Source: Ecdyonurus torrentis (lineage: Eukaryota > Arthropoda > Insecta > Ephemeroptera > Heptageniidae). Taken from it: a DNA stretch of 64,000 bases. The notes under the pieces were generated by a model. The model searched no databases. It was not told where the DNA came from and saw only the letters and a list, made by a program, of their open reading frames with translations. The position numbers and the translations under genes are program-made. The stretch's first letter is position 1. Each line of letters opens with the position of its first letter. Location of the stretch: positions 36,753,027-36,817,026 of the forward strand of contig OX439129.1 in NCBI GenBank assembly GCA_949318235.1, read 5' to 3'. Below are positions 1-28,666 of this stretch, in pieces.

Positions 1-3000
1 AATTATTTGTAAATAGGTATAATTTCACTTGATGACCATAAATTTATAACGTTGAAAGAAAATAAAGAGAATAAACTATATATGAAAATAAAATTCTTAT
101 AGAGTTACTTTCTTTATATAGTTAAGTATATTTTGCAGAGTGAAAACATATTGCACGTGCTTTCTTATGTGATTGCAGACAGACCCATTTATACATTTGC
201 AATGAACACACACATTAAATTATTGTGGTCGGTCGGAAAAAGCTTTTACTTGCAGAAATTAAGTACATATAAATATGAGGTGTGATTTTTTTATATATAT
301 ATATTTCTTTTGCATGTCATGCCAACTATTATATTATTATGTTTTATATTAAAATGAATAATTATTGTAATTAATTTGTATATTATGTTTTTTTATGCAT
401 TAATGATTTTGTTGATTCCATGCTCTATTTGTTTTACATATAAGTTCTTGACATTAGTATTTTAAACAAATGAAAGATATTGAATATATTTACCAATATT
501 GATATTGATAATATTTATCGTATTACTTTTTTTTTTTTTAATTTTTTTTACAATATAAAGATCAAAAAATTTACAATGCATACGAGTTTATCCGCATCAT
601 TTTGAATGTATTTGCCCCGATAATGAAGTCATATACACATATATATTTTTTTAAATATATACATTAAAACTTTATATTAGTTAAATATTTACAATTCTAA
701 ATTTTTATGTACCATTCTGTATACTTTTTTTTCAGCAGTATACAAAATGCAACATTTACGTGAAAAATTATAAGAGTAAAAGTAGTGTTTTTCCTAATAA
801 ATATAAGGAACAAAAGCAGCAGAATCTGATGCAATATTTTATAAAACATAAAATTTCTTGTATAAAAATTTATTTAATTTTACTATAAACGTACAGTTTG
901 TATGTGTGTAGTGTAATTTAAAAACAAAAGTTTTTTTTTTGTAATAACAGTCATATACTTATATACCGTTCAAATTTAAAACAGCACTGTACAAATATCA
1001 CCTTAATTCAGCAGGTATCAATACAGAAGCCAAAGTTTCAAATTTGATAATATAAATAGATTAAAATTATATGTATACAACTAATACATCATATTATAAT
1101 TAGGTGGATAATCAACAGTTTAAGAAAAAAAAAATTGAATTACATTATTTGTTTTATGCTGCAGAATATATATATGAATGGAGAACAAGGAAAGTGCTAG
1201 CATTCATCTTCAAAATAAGAATACTTAAAAAATAATTATATATCAAATTTAAATAAAAGGTTAGATATAAAAAATTGACATACTATACTTTCTCAATCTC
1301 TACTATACGCGTAAAGAAATAATCTGACATATAATGAAGACAAATCTATGAAAACTTGTCGCCCTAAGGAATAATTTACAGGTGTCTGTATGATATGAAA
1401 ATTTAAATACTTTTTATAAAAGTAGTCTATTTGTTAATAATATAGATTGCACAGTACAAACGAGAACTTTTTGAGAGTAAAAACTTCATGGGCAGGTTGT
1501 TTTAAAATGACCCGCAAACCTAATATATAAAAATGAACCCGATGGCAACACCGCATCTCAATGGTATATAATAAGATCATAAGTAACTTTCATATACTTT
1601 CATTAGTCACTATAGTACTTTACGTACGCTATGTGAGGTCACTGCCACGTTTTTTTTTTTTTTTTTTTTTATCTATATAATAAAAATTATTTTATATACC
1701 TATCCTATATAAAGGCATCTAAAATAACAGAATCAGATTTTTTTATACAATTTCATTTAATTTGTCACGGTACTGTTGGTTTACTTTTTTTTTTTTTTTT
1801 TTTAAATTTAACATGTAGAAACCTGTACCATCAAATCCTACAAAATTATTTTTTTTATTTCCTTTTTGCTTACAAATATTTCTTTTTTTTTTTATTTGAT
1901 ATAACTTTATTATGTTGTTTGTGCAAACAATTAACTTACGATCATATATTTAATAACTTATTATAATTAGATTAAGTCTAATTATTAGTTAATTACAGAC
2001 TTTTATATTTACTCTAATTATCTAATTATAATGTAAAAATTCGTTTGCATCTTTTATGATGATGACTTAAAGACTCTATATATTATGCTTGAGGATTAAA
2101 ACATCAATTCTAATTTTTAATACATATATATGATTTTTTTTCTTTTTAATTTAATTTTTACTTTCAGAAAAACTCATTTCATTTTGCTATGGATATACTG
2201 AATTTTCCTAAATTTAATTTTAAAAAAGTGCACATTTACTGATTTATTGTCAAAATATTCATGTGTGCCAATTATGAATCAAAGCAAATTAATTTCCTTT
2301 CATATTTAAACTGATAAATGATCGAAAGTATATTATATATCCTAAAGAACATTATTTAGCTAATGTTATAAAAACATAGTTAACAATCGATGGGATTCCC
2401 TGGCATGCAATAACGGGAGTTAAGTTTTTTTTTTATTCATATTCATTTATTATTTGATACTTAATTGCTAATATCATGTGTGAAACGGAAACAGAAAACT
2501 AATCATAACACATTAAAATATAATTTAAAGTGTGTTCTGCAAATTCAATTTTTTCTATCATGTAGTGATTAGAATCAATCACAGAGTGCTTCTAAATTGA
2601 TCACCAGAAATATAAGTAACATAACATCAACCGTGCTAACCCTATGATCGAAAAAATAATACTGCAATGTACTTAGTTTACAATATTAATCATAATTTTT
2701 TTAAAAATAATAAAATAAAATATTTATTTTATTATAATTAAAAAATTTGCAATTTTGCCTTCAAGTTTTAACTAATTTCATATACAATATTTTAAATTAT
2801 TAATAAAGTGTTTAATTCTTATTAATGTATTATACAATGAAAACAAAGAAATTAAATCTTTATTGTCCTTTAAGTGCACTTTTTGTATATTTCCCCCGTC
2901 TTTTTATGTATATAAAAAATAATCTTTCGTTTTTTTTTTCTTCGTTTTTTCTTATTATTTTTTTATTGTTAGTTTTTTTTTTTATTAGCAAGGTGATGTT

Positions 3001-4480
3001 TTAATATAACAAAATAACATTTTTTTTTTCTTTTTCTGCATGACAGCTTGAGTACAATCTGGTCAAAAAAGGTCATCTCTAAGTTTCACACTTAATGTCA
3101 TGGCAGTCAAATGGCAGTCTTATGGGGATTTTCAGGGAATCTACTAAAATTGACACGCTTTGTTGTTTTGGTCGAAGGTTAGAGGAAATTTGTTTTTGGA
3201 CAAAACGCGTAGATTTATTACAAAAATTAAAATAATTTAATAATAATAATAAACATACAACAGAACAGGATATGTTTCTGTATACGCAATAAGCACTTAA
3301 TTGTTATTTATTAAATTCTTCTTTTGATGACTATAAAGTAGTGACTATGTATCAAATTTGAATTTAATTTTTTTTTATCTTTATTTAAGTTAATTACTAC
3401 ATAAATTGTTGCTATTATTATACTTTCAACGACACCTTCTTTTTGAAGCATTTTGTTAAAAATAAAACTAATTATATACTCATTGTTTTGCATGCAAAAA
3501 ATAACCAAACTTTTGTATCATTATTATCTAAAAAAAAATACGGGATTTCCCTCAAAATTATGAGTTGTAATTACTAATTAGTAGTTAAAATTTCAGATTG
3601 TTATCTACATATTTATGTATAACAATTATTCCTTATTTACAAATATATATTTTTATTTTTGTCTCTTTTTATCAGGTTTTTTATTTTATAAATATAAAAT
3701 TAACAAGTTAAAGCGTGAATTAATAGCAGTAAAAGATATATTTACTAAATTAATGAACAAACTATTTACTATAAAATGTAATAATAATTTGAAGAAAAAA
3801 AATGTTGCGTTATTGAAATTTAAAACCCACTACCATTATGATGTGCTAATAAAAATTCCAACTTTTTTTTTTTTTTTGCAGTATCATTATAAAAGTATGG
3901 ATATGGAACAAAGTGTTTTATAACAGCAGAATTGTATATATTTTTTCCTTTCTGTGAAAAAGTTAGTCTGAACAACAGTTTACAAATTAGGTAATGAGTA
4001 AAAGTATACATAATTATAATTTTTTTTTTTTATTAAGTCATACTAAATTTTGTAGAAGAGATGCTCTTATGTAAGCGGTCAGTCTTTTATAACACTATAA
4101 ATTCAAACCTTATTCTTTTGTAATTCTGTATATATCTTAAAAAACTTAATGAATCTAACTCTCAATATTGCAATACATTTTTTTTTCTATGGTTGTTTTA
4201 AAATACGTGAGAATCTGAAAAATAATTATAATGATGACTTTTTACCAAGGTTTTTAATCTATGTAAATGACCTAGACTCGCATAGACAATGCAAAGACAG
4301 CTAAGTGACTTCTATTATTTGTAACTTTTTCTTAAAGTGTTATGTAGTGGGTGACCAACTTGATGTCGTTATTAGTCAAATTACAAATTTTATTTTCACA
4401 AAAGTTCTTTCAATTCAGGATTTATATCCAACAAAACAAATACTATAAATTATAATATTCAAGTAATATTTAACAAATTG

Positions 4481-4515
<35 letters not shown>

Positions 4516-4864
4516 CTCTTTGTTCTGAACAAGTTTTGTTAATATTTTAAACTTAAAAGTTGGTATAAAATTCAATTTTCACATTTACAATGATCTTTAG
4601 AGTGAAATAATTTCAATATTTGATCGTGTTTGCATGTGTTTGGCGCATTATTAAACTTTTAAGTGGACATTTCATATTTATTTAATATTATAATTTTATG
4701 TTTCGCAACCGTTCAGTTTGTAAGATTTTAACTGAGCACCTACCAATTCCTTAAAAAAAAAAAAAAAAAAAAATCCAAATGGCCCGTGAATTTTGACCAC
4801 ATAATTTAGAGATGACATCCAATTTAAAACATTAAAAAAAATACTGGTGAATAAAAACGTTTTT
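1..4864. other. AT-rich non-coding DNA, no gene seen
   Basis: No open reading frame here looks like a protein. The short ones are AT-driven and lack family motifs. The stretch contains A/T homopolymers (for example T22 near 1651, T20 near 1784, A28 near 4487, A20 near 4754) and nothing with splice-bounded coding character. It may be intergenic or part of a 5' intron of the spaetzle-like gene, whose first exon was not found. Confidence 0.6.
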
Positions 4865-5020
<156 letters not shown>

Positions 5021-5814
5021 CTATGTATAATTAATGTCCACCAAGTACACATACATAAAGTAAAAAAAAAAGAAAGAAAAAAGCTGTTTATTATCATATA
5101 GTAAAATTTAATTGAAGCTATGTCATTACAAAACAATTTCCATTTAAAATAATCAATAAGGGTATTATTAAATATTAATTTCATTTAATTAATTGATGAC
5201 TTTTAAAAACACATTGTAAAAATAATATAATTTCAATAATGTGTATATAGATTAAATTTGGGAACTATGCCTGAAAATTAAAGATTAAATCTGATATACA
5301 TATTATTATGTTCAATTTTACTTTCAAAATCAATTAAAATACTTCCTTTGCATGCCTGTATAAAAAAATATATCTATAAAAAAAATGGTAAAACCCATTG
5401 AAGAATCGATTACAGTTTATTAATATTTGAGTATTTTATAGCTACGGGGTATATTGATTGATTTGTAACGGAAACAATGCACACAAGTTTTTTGCATGCT
5501 CTTTTTCTTCATCTCTAAACAATATCTTTTGTCTTTCTTATTAGCCGTGACTTGCTAATTTGTCTCACTATTATTTACATATAATATAAACATGCTAAGT
5601 GGAATTTTACTGTACAATATAAAGAAATTTTCTTTTATTGGTTTGATTATATACTTTTATTGTATTTGCGACTTGTTTAATCTATGGACTACATTCTTTT
5701 GCTTTATCTTTTATAATAAGACATATTTAAAAAAAAAAAAGCACCATGTAAGTTAATTTTTCAATGAGTTTTTTTTTTGAATTATTCAATTTAGAGTATG
5801 TATGTATGTAGGCA

Positions 5815-5835
5815 GGTCAATAAGCCTTATTGACC
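5815..5835. promoter_or_regulatory. 21-bp perfect palindrome with inverted AGGTCA-type half-sites
   Basis: Arms GGTCAATAAG (5815-5824) and CTTATTGACC (5826-5835) are exact reverse complements around one central C. With the A at 5814, the ends read AGGTCA and TGACC(C), the half-site bound by many nuclear receptors. Binding is inference; the symmetry is seen directly. Confidence 0.4.
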
Positions 5836-6216
5836 CAGGCAGTTCATAGTAACAAATATTGACAACAAGCAACAAGCGTTGGTCTAGTCATTATTTAATA
5901 TTTACAATAATAAATATACAATTATAATTGAAAATAAATTTCAATAATATTATCTGTATATCTAATAAGAAACTCAAACAATTATATGAATTATATAGTA
6001 AGCAAAAGTTCAATATTGCAAAAATATAAAAATACATGAGCTTATAAAAATAAAGATATTAATAATTGTGGACTTTTTTTCTTCTTGGGCAAATAATTAT
6101 TTTGAAAAAAATTGAAGTTGAAAATTATATAATATTCAATAAAATATAAAATATAATGCTAGGAATTATTATAGTAAATACGAGACATATTTTCATGTTT
6201 TGTCTCAAGCGATGGT

Positions 6217-6294
6217 GGGTCACCATAATACATTTCAAGGTCATTAGTATGGTGTGCAAGCGGTGCCGCCTCGACCTTGCATGCTAGTAGGTCA
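6217..6294. promoter_or_regulatory. Cluster of nuclear-receptor-like half-sites
   Basis: Within 78 bp there are GGGTCA (6217-6222), TCAAGGTCA (6235-6243, a full match to the FTZ-F1/SF-1 type consensus YCAAGGYCR), an inverted GACCTTGC (6273-6280) and AGGTCA (6289-6294). The segment is clearly GC-richer than its surroundings. It lies about 4.6 kb upstream of the first recognised spaetzle-like exon and could be a hormone-responsive element. That function is inferred only from motif match. Confidence 0.35.
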
Positions 6295-7278
6295 CTGTAG
6301 CCGGAACCCCCAAAACACATAAAAAAAAAAGTCCGCCCTCAAAACTGACGTAGAAAATAAGCTTCAAGAAGTTAGCAAAACGCCTACGTGAGATAATTAA
6401 TAATAATAATTCAATATCGCTCACTTGTATGACTATAATGAAACTACTTTTTTAAAGATCATAACTACAATCATCTATAGGCTTAAAGTATAAAAAAAAA
6501 ATATTTTAAAATGTCTATTGATCTATGACAAAAAATTTCCTCTTTCTGTCTGTCAATAGATGATAATGTTTTATTTAGATATAAATTATTAAAACCACCA
6601 TCAGTATAATATATTTAATAAGAAAGTCATATAATAGTTATAATACGTATAGTAAAATAAAAGCAAATAACTTTCTTTAGTAAATTCGTAAGTTCATAGT
6701 TTCAAATTATATTCAGTTTTTATTTTTACTTTGAACATCATTTGCAACTTTTTTTTCAGTAACTTACCTTTAAGTTTTTAACTTGTCCTAAATTAATTGT
6801 ACTTTGATTGCTAAAAGTAAAAGTGTAATAAAAAAAAAAAAATAATAAAACGTCACGAAGTAATCTGTATAATTATTCGATGTTACATTTTTGTATGAGA
6901 ACTGAAATATAAAAATCTCAGACGTTTCATATTATATAATATTAATTTACAAGAAATAACTATATTAAATAATAAATTATATAAAAATGAGTTATGTAAT
7001 ACTAACGTCTGAGAAAGGTATATAGAATTAAAACTGATAATAATACTATATACATACAACATGATTTTTAGAATTGAGGATATAAAGCTTTCAGAGTAAA
7101 CTTTGTCCTGGCCTGTCCATTGTATTTTAATTTGCACATTGCTTCATTTTTTTTTTTTTTTTTTTATTATTATGTTATACTTTCTAACATGCGCAAGTAT
7201 ACGAAATTTGGTCAGTTGAAACTGAAACTATGACCTGTCAGTTTAATCTGGTTAAAACTACTTTATTTAATTTTGAAG

Positions 7279-7450
7279 AGGGGCGGATCTGAGGGGGGGG
7301 GGGGGGACCATCAAAGACCCCCCCCCCCCCCCAAGACAGATAAAAATATATTGCAGTTATTACCACTCACCACCCCCAGTCTTCCATGATTAACATTGCG
7401 AGATATGGAATCACCCCCCTCCCCCAAGACTTGAACCCAAATCTGCTCCT
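7279..7450. mobile_element. Small TIR element remnant (hAT-like end?) with G14 and C15 runs
   Basis: The left end reads AGGGGCGGATCT (7279-7290). The right end, reverse-complemented from 7450, reads AGGAGCAGATTT, a 9/12 match. The left end resembles termini of widespread short non-autonomous arthropod DNA transposons. A run of 14 G (7293-7306) is followed 11 nt later by 15 C (7318-7332), which can fold into a GC hairpin. There is no ORF, and I found no convincing target duplication, so the copy looks decayed. Confidence 0.4.
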
Positions 7451-7717
7451 ATAATTCTGAAAAATAGAATTGTTTTAGATTGAAATCATTACATAATTTA
7501 ATTGAATGGAAACATTTGTTGCAAAACTTTTTAAACCTATAAAATTATAGAAATTTAATATGATTTTATGTATTAAAATTGTGCAATAAATGCATAACTT
7601 AGCTTTTGTTATATTTACTGAAAATATTTGTAAAGAATTAAAATATATTTTACAGTGCGAGTCTTATTATGAAATTTTAGCTTTAGCCTTACAATGTTTT
7701 GTGCTTAAAATTTGATA

Positions 7718-7720
<3 letters not shown>

Positions 7721-7760
<40 letters not shown>
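7721..7760. repeat. Poly(A) run of 40
   Basis: An uninterrupted A40 homopolymer. No retroelement body, target duplication or polyadenylation signal was recognised next to it, so it is listed as a simple repeat. Confidence 0.9.
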
Positions 7761-7762
<2 letters not shown>

Positions 7763-8831
7763 TAAACACATGTCAATTTTTTTAGAATAAAATCGCAAAA
7801 AAAATCATCAATACCAAAAATATTCCTTTTGTAGACACGTTGAAATATCTTTGGTGTATATTGAGTAAAATTAAGATATAATTTCTTTAAATATTTTGAT
7901 ACATTCTTGTGATAATTTAATTAAAAGAGGGTTCTAAATTGATTTTTTTTTTAATTATATAAACTGGCCCATCCTATTTGAAGTAATAAATTTTATTTAA
8001 AAAAAAAAGTTCTTGATACACAACCTCATAGCTTTAATTTCATGACAAAAAAAAAAATGAGATAACTATATTGTTCATACATACGAAGCATTTTTCGTGT
8101 GCAATTAATGTGATTGCATGTAGTCTTCATCTAAAATCCATTAAATTGTCATGCAATCAAAATTTATAGTACAAATATTACTCCGTGTGAACAAAAAAAG
8201 TTAACTGAAAATGACGTATCGTGAAAAAAAAAAAAAATAGTATATATGTATTAACTGTATAAATGTCAGTAAATAATATTTAAAACTCCAATCATGTAAA
8301 TATTTTTTGTTATCTGTCAGCTGATTTGAATTTCATTTTGATTGACGAGTGAAAGTGTTTATATTATTTCAAGTATATACATTTAAATCTATATATAGTG
8401 GGTGTATAGAGCAGTTGTTAAATCATTTGTCATTTGTTAATCACATGTTCATACTTCATAAAATACTCTCTCTGTCTCTGTACATATACGTGTAACGTGT
8501 ATGTATAATATATAGTAGCAATATAGCAACAGGTTGAAATACAGTATTGCTCACTTTATCAATGACAAGCACTACGGCCTTTATTCTAATGAATTTTAAC
8601 TTCATAAAAAAAAAAAAAAAAAAAAAGTACTATAACAAATAGAAAAAAAAAAGTCATGTTACACCATAAACTGTTTATGTGATTAATTTCAAGTATACTG
8701 TACTACTTTATAAACAGATATATATTTTTTTAACTCATGTCATTTTGTAATAACGATAAAATGTTCTAATTTCTTCTAACTTTACTTCTGTTTCGTTTCT
8801 CATTTTTAAACTCATAAAAAGTATAGTCATA
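7761..8831. other. AT-rich non-coding DNA
   Basis: Nothing beyond homopolymer A/T runs is seen. Confidence 0.55.
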
Positions 8832-9775
8832 TAGACCAGGAAACGAACTCAAATCCCTATAAAAGTGGAAAAAAATTAGGACAAGTCTGAATTTTTCAGG
8901 GTTGGTAAAGACCATTGCCCCAAGCTTTCTACCAAAAGTTACCAAAAATTGCCCTTGAGCTTTTCCGGAAAAGCGGAAAAATCTGCTAAATCGTAACTAA
9001 TGAAGATACCTTAAAAATTCAAACGGATTCTTGTTCCTTGGATCAAAATACATTGGAAACACATATTTTCCAAAAAATTATGTCAACAGTAATGGCGGTA
9101 GACTTTTCCAAAGTCGTCACTTTACCACTTCAGCTATTTTCTCTACATTTTCACAATTTGTATAAAAACTTGAAACTATAGACCATAATGATTAACTCAG
9201 TTTATTGTAAAGAATGTAACAAACAAAATGAGATATGATTTATTAAAATATCTCAATTTATAACGGAGTTGTGCCCGGAAAAGCACAAGCGCCTATGGTT
9301 TGCGCAGCATGCTTTACCTATAGGTTCTCCTGCTTTTCCGGGCATAACTCCGTTATAAATTGAGATATTTTAATAAATCATATCTCATTTTGTTTGTTAC
9401 ATTCTTTACAATAAACTGTGTTAATTATTATGGTCTATCGTTTCAAGTTTTTATACAAAATGTGAAAATGTAGAGAAAACAGCTGAAGTGGTAAAGTGAC
9501 AACTTTAAAAAATTCTACCGCCATTACTATTGACATAATTTTTTGGAAAATATGTGTTTCCAATGTATTTTGATCCAAGGAACAAGAATCCGTTTGAATT
9601 TTTAAGGTATCTTCATTAGTTACGATTTAGCAGATTTTTCCACTTTTCCGGAAAAGCTCAAGGGCAATTTTTGGTAACTTTTGGTAGAAAGCTTGGGGCA
9701 ATGGTCTCTACCAACCCTGAAAAATTCAGACTTGTCCTAATTTTTTTCCACTTTTTTTTATTTTTCTTGGCCTAA
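8832..9775. mobile_element. Long foldback (inverted-repeat) element, about 0.94 kb
   Basis: Two arms of about 424 bp (left 8862-9285, right 9331-9755) are reverse complements with only about a dozen mismatches by eye (near 97% identity), around a 45-nt loop (9286-9330) that itself holds a short hairpin (CCTATGG against CCTATAGG). Outside the arms a weak extra end match exists: GACCAGGAAA on the left and GGCCAAGAAA, reverse-complemented, on the right, flanked by TA (or ATA) on both sides, a possible target duplication. The arms contain no ORF. This is the structure of a foldback MITE, and if transcribed it would give a long double-stranded hairpin of the kind Dicer-2 cuts. It lies 1.1 kb upstream of the first recognised spaetzle-like exon. 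Confidence 0.85.
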
Positions 9776-10915
9776 TATATTTCTCTCCCCTATGTAAATT
9801 AAAATGTAACATACTTTTAATATACTTTTTCTTGTATAGAGTTTGAAGTATATATACGACAAATTTTAAAGTTGCAAAAAAATTGCAAAGTGTATTTTGG
9901 AAAGTCCCGCAGTCAAACGTAGTGAACTCTAAAACGAATTAAATTACATAATCCTCTCATTATGATACAGACGTTAAAAAAATAATATCATGAATGTAAA
10001 CATTATAATATAGAATTATTAGTGTGACTGTTACTTTTTTTTTTTTTTTTTTTTTTTTGGCAAAAAAAAAATTGTAGAAAAGTATTTGCTAACTCATTGA
10101 AAATATGATGTAATATGAAGAATTGATTGTATTTAAACTTTTTATTTTTGTTTTGAATGCGAAGTGTACTGTATAAACCATATTTAATTTCTTTAAATGT
10201 TGCGTAGGTTGATAAATAAAAGAAAGTATTTAAATACGAAGGTGGTCAAGATATTTAACCACACCTATTCTCGGTATATATACACAACAAGTGCAATAAT
10301 TATTCACGCATGTTACACTCATTTTTCAATCTCTTATAGATTAAAATAATATTCTATAAAATTTTAAGGCGTTTCTCAATATATAACACTTTTTTTTTAT
10401 AACTAAATTATTGAAATAAATAGATTATAGTTCTGTTTTTGTATAACATTATAACACTTGCAATATACAGGGGAAAAAAGTACTTTCAATGTGCAATACA
10501 CACGATGTGATACTATAATTTTGCAATTCAAATGAATCGCATAATTTTAAGAACATTGAAAATAAAGCTTAAGTTTTTAAATGGTATAATATATTATCAC
10601 AATCAAGTGTATTGAAAATATAAATTCTTGTTATCTTTTATTAGACAGTATTATGTAAGTATTTTTTATAATGTATTTTTTTTTTACATAAAAGCGCAGT
10701 CACCAATAAAAACATAATTTATATAATGTTGTATACATCTCACTTTACGTTAAATATTAAAATTACATTTTATTATACAAAAAAATATATCAAATAGCTT
10801 AATTAAAGCATCGAACCAGGATGAAAGATTTAAAATGTGCATATTGTTATGTTACTGTTAGGTTATGTAAAATGCCGAGTCATGAAAATTAATTTGCACC
10901 TAATGTTGATTGCAG
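9776..10915. other. Upstream or 5' intron sequence of the spaetzle-like gene
   Basis: The segment ends in a splice acceptor (TTGATTGCAG, AG at 10914-10915), so at least its right end is intron. An exon with the start codon must lie further left, but no ATG-plus-donor candidate could be chosen with confidence. Otherwise it is AT-rich with a T26 run near 10034. Confidence 0.5.
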
Positions 10916-23848
<12,933 letters not shown>

Positions 23849-23874
23849 TTGTCCAAGCTTTGTATAGTTATTAT

Positions 23875-23987
23875 AATAAAACGTCCATTTCCATCAATCC
23901 ATCACTCATTCTCCAGCTGCCAGAGTGTTCACTTTTATCATACATTAATATCAATACATCAATCCACGTTCACATCAAATAAATAAA
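23875..23987 (+). terminator. Candidate polyadenylation signals of the spz-like gene
   Basis: AATAAA occurs at 23875-23880, 27 nt after the stop codon, and as overlapping copies at 23978-23983 and 23982-23987. In AT-rich DNA the motif is common, so the spacing after the stop codon is the main support. Confidence 0.45.
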
Positions 23988-26739
<2,752 letters not shown>

Positions 26740-27137
26740 TATTTCACGTGCTTCGAAAACACGTGCATGGGATATAATCATATAAAGGTTTTGATTTTGT
26801 TCTTTATAAATGCATTTTCTCTCTTTTTTTTTATATGGGAAAGTGAAAAGTTGTGAGAGGCTTTTGTCCTGATAAAAACGAATGAACGAAATCTCTGGTG
26901 GAGATACGGAGGGCCGAAGTTGACCCGAAGTTTGTCCGGGTTAACGCGAATGTTGGCGCGCCAGCTGGTGCTTGCTTCAAGAAACGGGCGCGCAAACTTC
27001 CCTCTATTTCCCCCCTCCCGCTATGGTCTGCCCTCTAGCGGACAAATCTACGCATAGTACGCGAATCACACAAGCTGCCCGTTGTTGGCGTACACAGATC
27101 GGAGCGGTGGGGTGGCTTTTTTAGTTGTGTCTCCAAG
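26740..27137 (+). promoter_or_regulatory. Candidate Tet promoter and non-coding first exon
   Basis: The Tet coding exon begins with a splice acceptor inside its 5' UTR, so at least one upstream non-coding exon is required. This segment is the best candidate. Two CACGTG E-boxes (26745-26750, 26760-26765) are followed by a CpG-dense block (about 26900-27120, with GGCGCGCC, GCGCGC and several CG words), unusual for this AT-rich DNA. The block ends in a good donor CCAAG|GTAAAA (exon end 27137). The transcription start itself cannot be placed. Confidence 0.4.
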
Positions 27138-28666
27138 GTAAAATTTTCAAGATTCAAGACTGCATAGTGGAACAAGGACCATCATATCAGATGTATGTAA
27201 ATCTATACTATAATCTACTATAATTTTTAGGTGTTGTTTCATTTAGGGTTTCGTAGAAAAAATAAATTATGTGGTGGAGCCATTGTGCGAGGTGTTTAGT
27301 ATGGTATTTATTTTGTGGTGGAAAACGCGTAGTTTCAACATTGCACTGTTGGTAGAAATATTTATGGAAACCACAAAAAAAAATTGCAAGCATTTTTTTC
27401 TCTAAAATACTCGTGTTTATATCACTTAATAATTAATGGTGTTAAAATGCAGTGACATTCGTGTAAAATAGTTTTATGTTTAAAAATGTATGAAAGAAAA
27501 ATAGAAATTCTTCAATTTTTATAGTTTTTCTTGACAAAACGTGGACCACAAATTTGTGAACGTGATATTGCGCTGATGGAACTGCGCCGGCAGAGTAAAA
27601 CGTGAATGGAGCATTTTTGTTGCTCGATTTTCTCGTGTGTACTATCACTTTCGTCGTATAAAATAACTTTTTTTATACCAAGTATAAAAGTCAATGATTC
27701 TTGCGTTATTGTTATTTTGATAATAAATATTATTTATTTATTTTTGTGTTATGAATTATAACAAATATATTTGAAGAAAATTGGTTTCAGTGGGGAAGGT
27801 CAGTGTAAAGAAAAGACGAAAGCTTTCTTGAGGATGGATCAGTCATCATGAGGGGGGAGATAGCGGGGGCGCAGAACGTAATGTTAGCTTAGGGGAGGGA
27901 GAGCAAAGCACGCCGTGTTATTGTGCAAAATATCTGCAAAGATACAAAACAACTTTGATGTTGCCAGTTTCTCGAATTATTAGATATTAAATTTTAAATA
28001 TAACTTGATGAGTTTTTACGTAAATTTTACTTGAAAGTTGTTTGATTAAAAGTGGAAGAAAAAGAAAAAAAGATGGTGATATTTTATTTTTAAAATTGGT
28101 TATTTTTTCTTTGTAGTACCCTTATGTCATCTTTATTTTTTTTTTTACAAAAAAAAAAAAAATAATAATAATAATTCTGTCATGTCTTTTCGGCATAAAT
28201 TTTGCTGATAATAAAATAAACAACTATAAACATAAAATTTATAATTGGATAACGAATGCGACTTGATGTTTGTGATGTTACCGATTATGCTACATTTTTT
28301 TTTTATCGTACAGAGAATAAGCATTATGAACTCGCACGGCGGAACTTTATAAATAGAAACTTTTTTATCCACGATATTACGTAGTATTTTGTCTATTTAT
28401 TTTTATATCTATTTTTACAAGAGCTATCAAGTTTCTTAGTATATATATATATTTTTAATAAAATATTAAACTTTCAAAAAAAAATTTTTGTTAATAAGTA
28501 TGCCAATATTAAAAGGAAAAAAATTGTAATGTTATTTATATTTTTTATTAGAACTAATTTTTAATATACTTTAATACATTTAAGTATATATTTTTCTTTA
28601 ATTTGTCTGTTTTATTTTCCTCGTGTATATAAACAATAATTTAAAATTGTAATTTTTTTCTTACAG
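27138..28666 (+). other. Probable Tet 5' UTR intron
   Basis: This runs from the candidate donor at 27138 to the well-formed acceptor TTTTTTTCTTACAG at 28653-28666. A second GC-richer patch (27780-27930) contains a TCAGTG initiator-like word at 27787 and could be an alternative start region. The acceptor end is firm; the donor end is inferred. Confidence 0.45.

Noticed and set aside
7721..7760. A40 run as the tail of a retrocopy or SINE
   Set aside because: No body with pol III boxes or gene similarity and no target duplication upstream.
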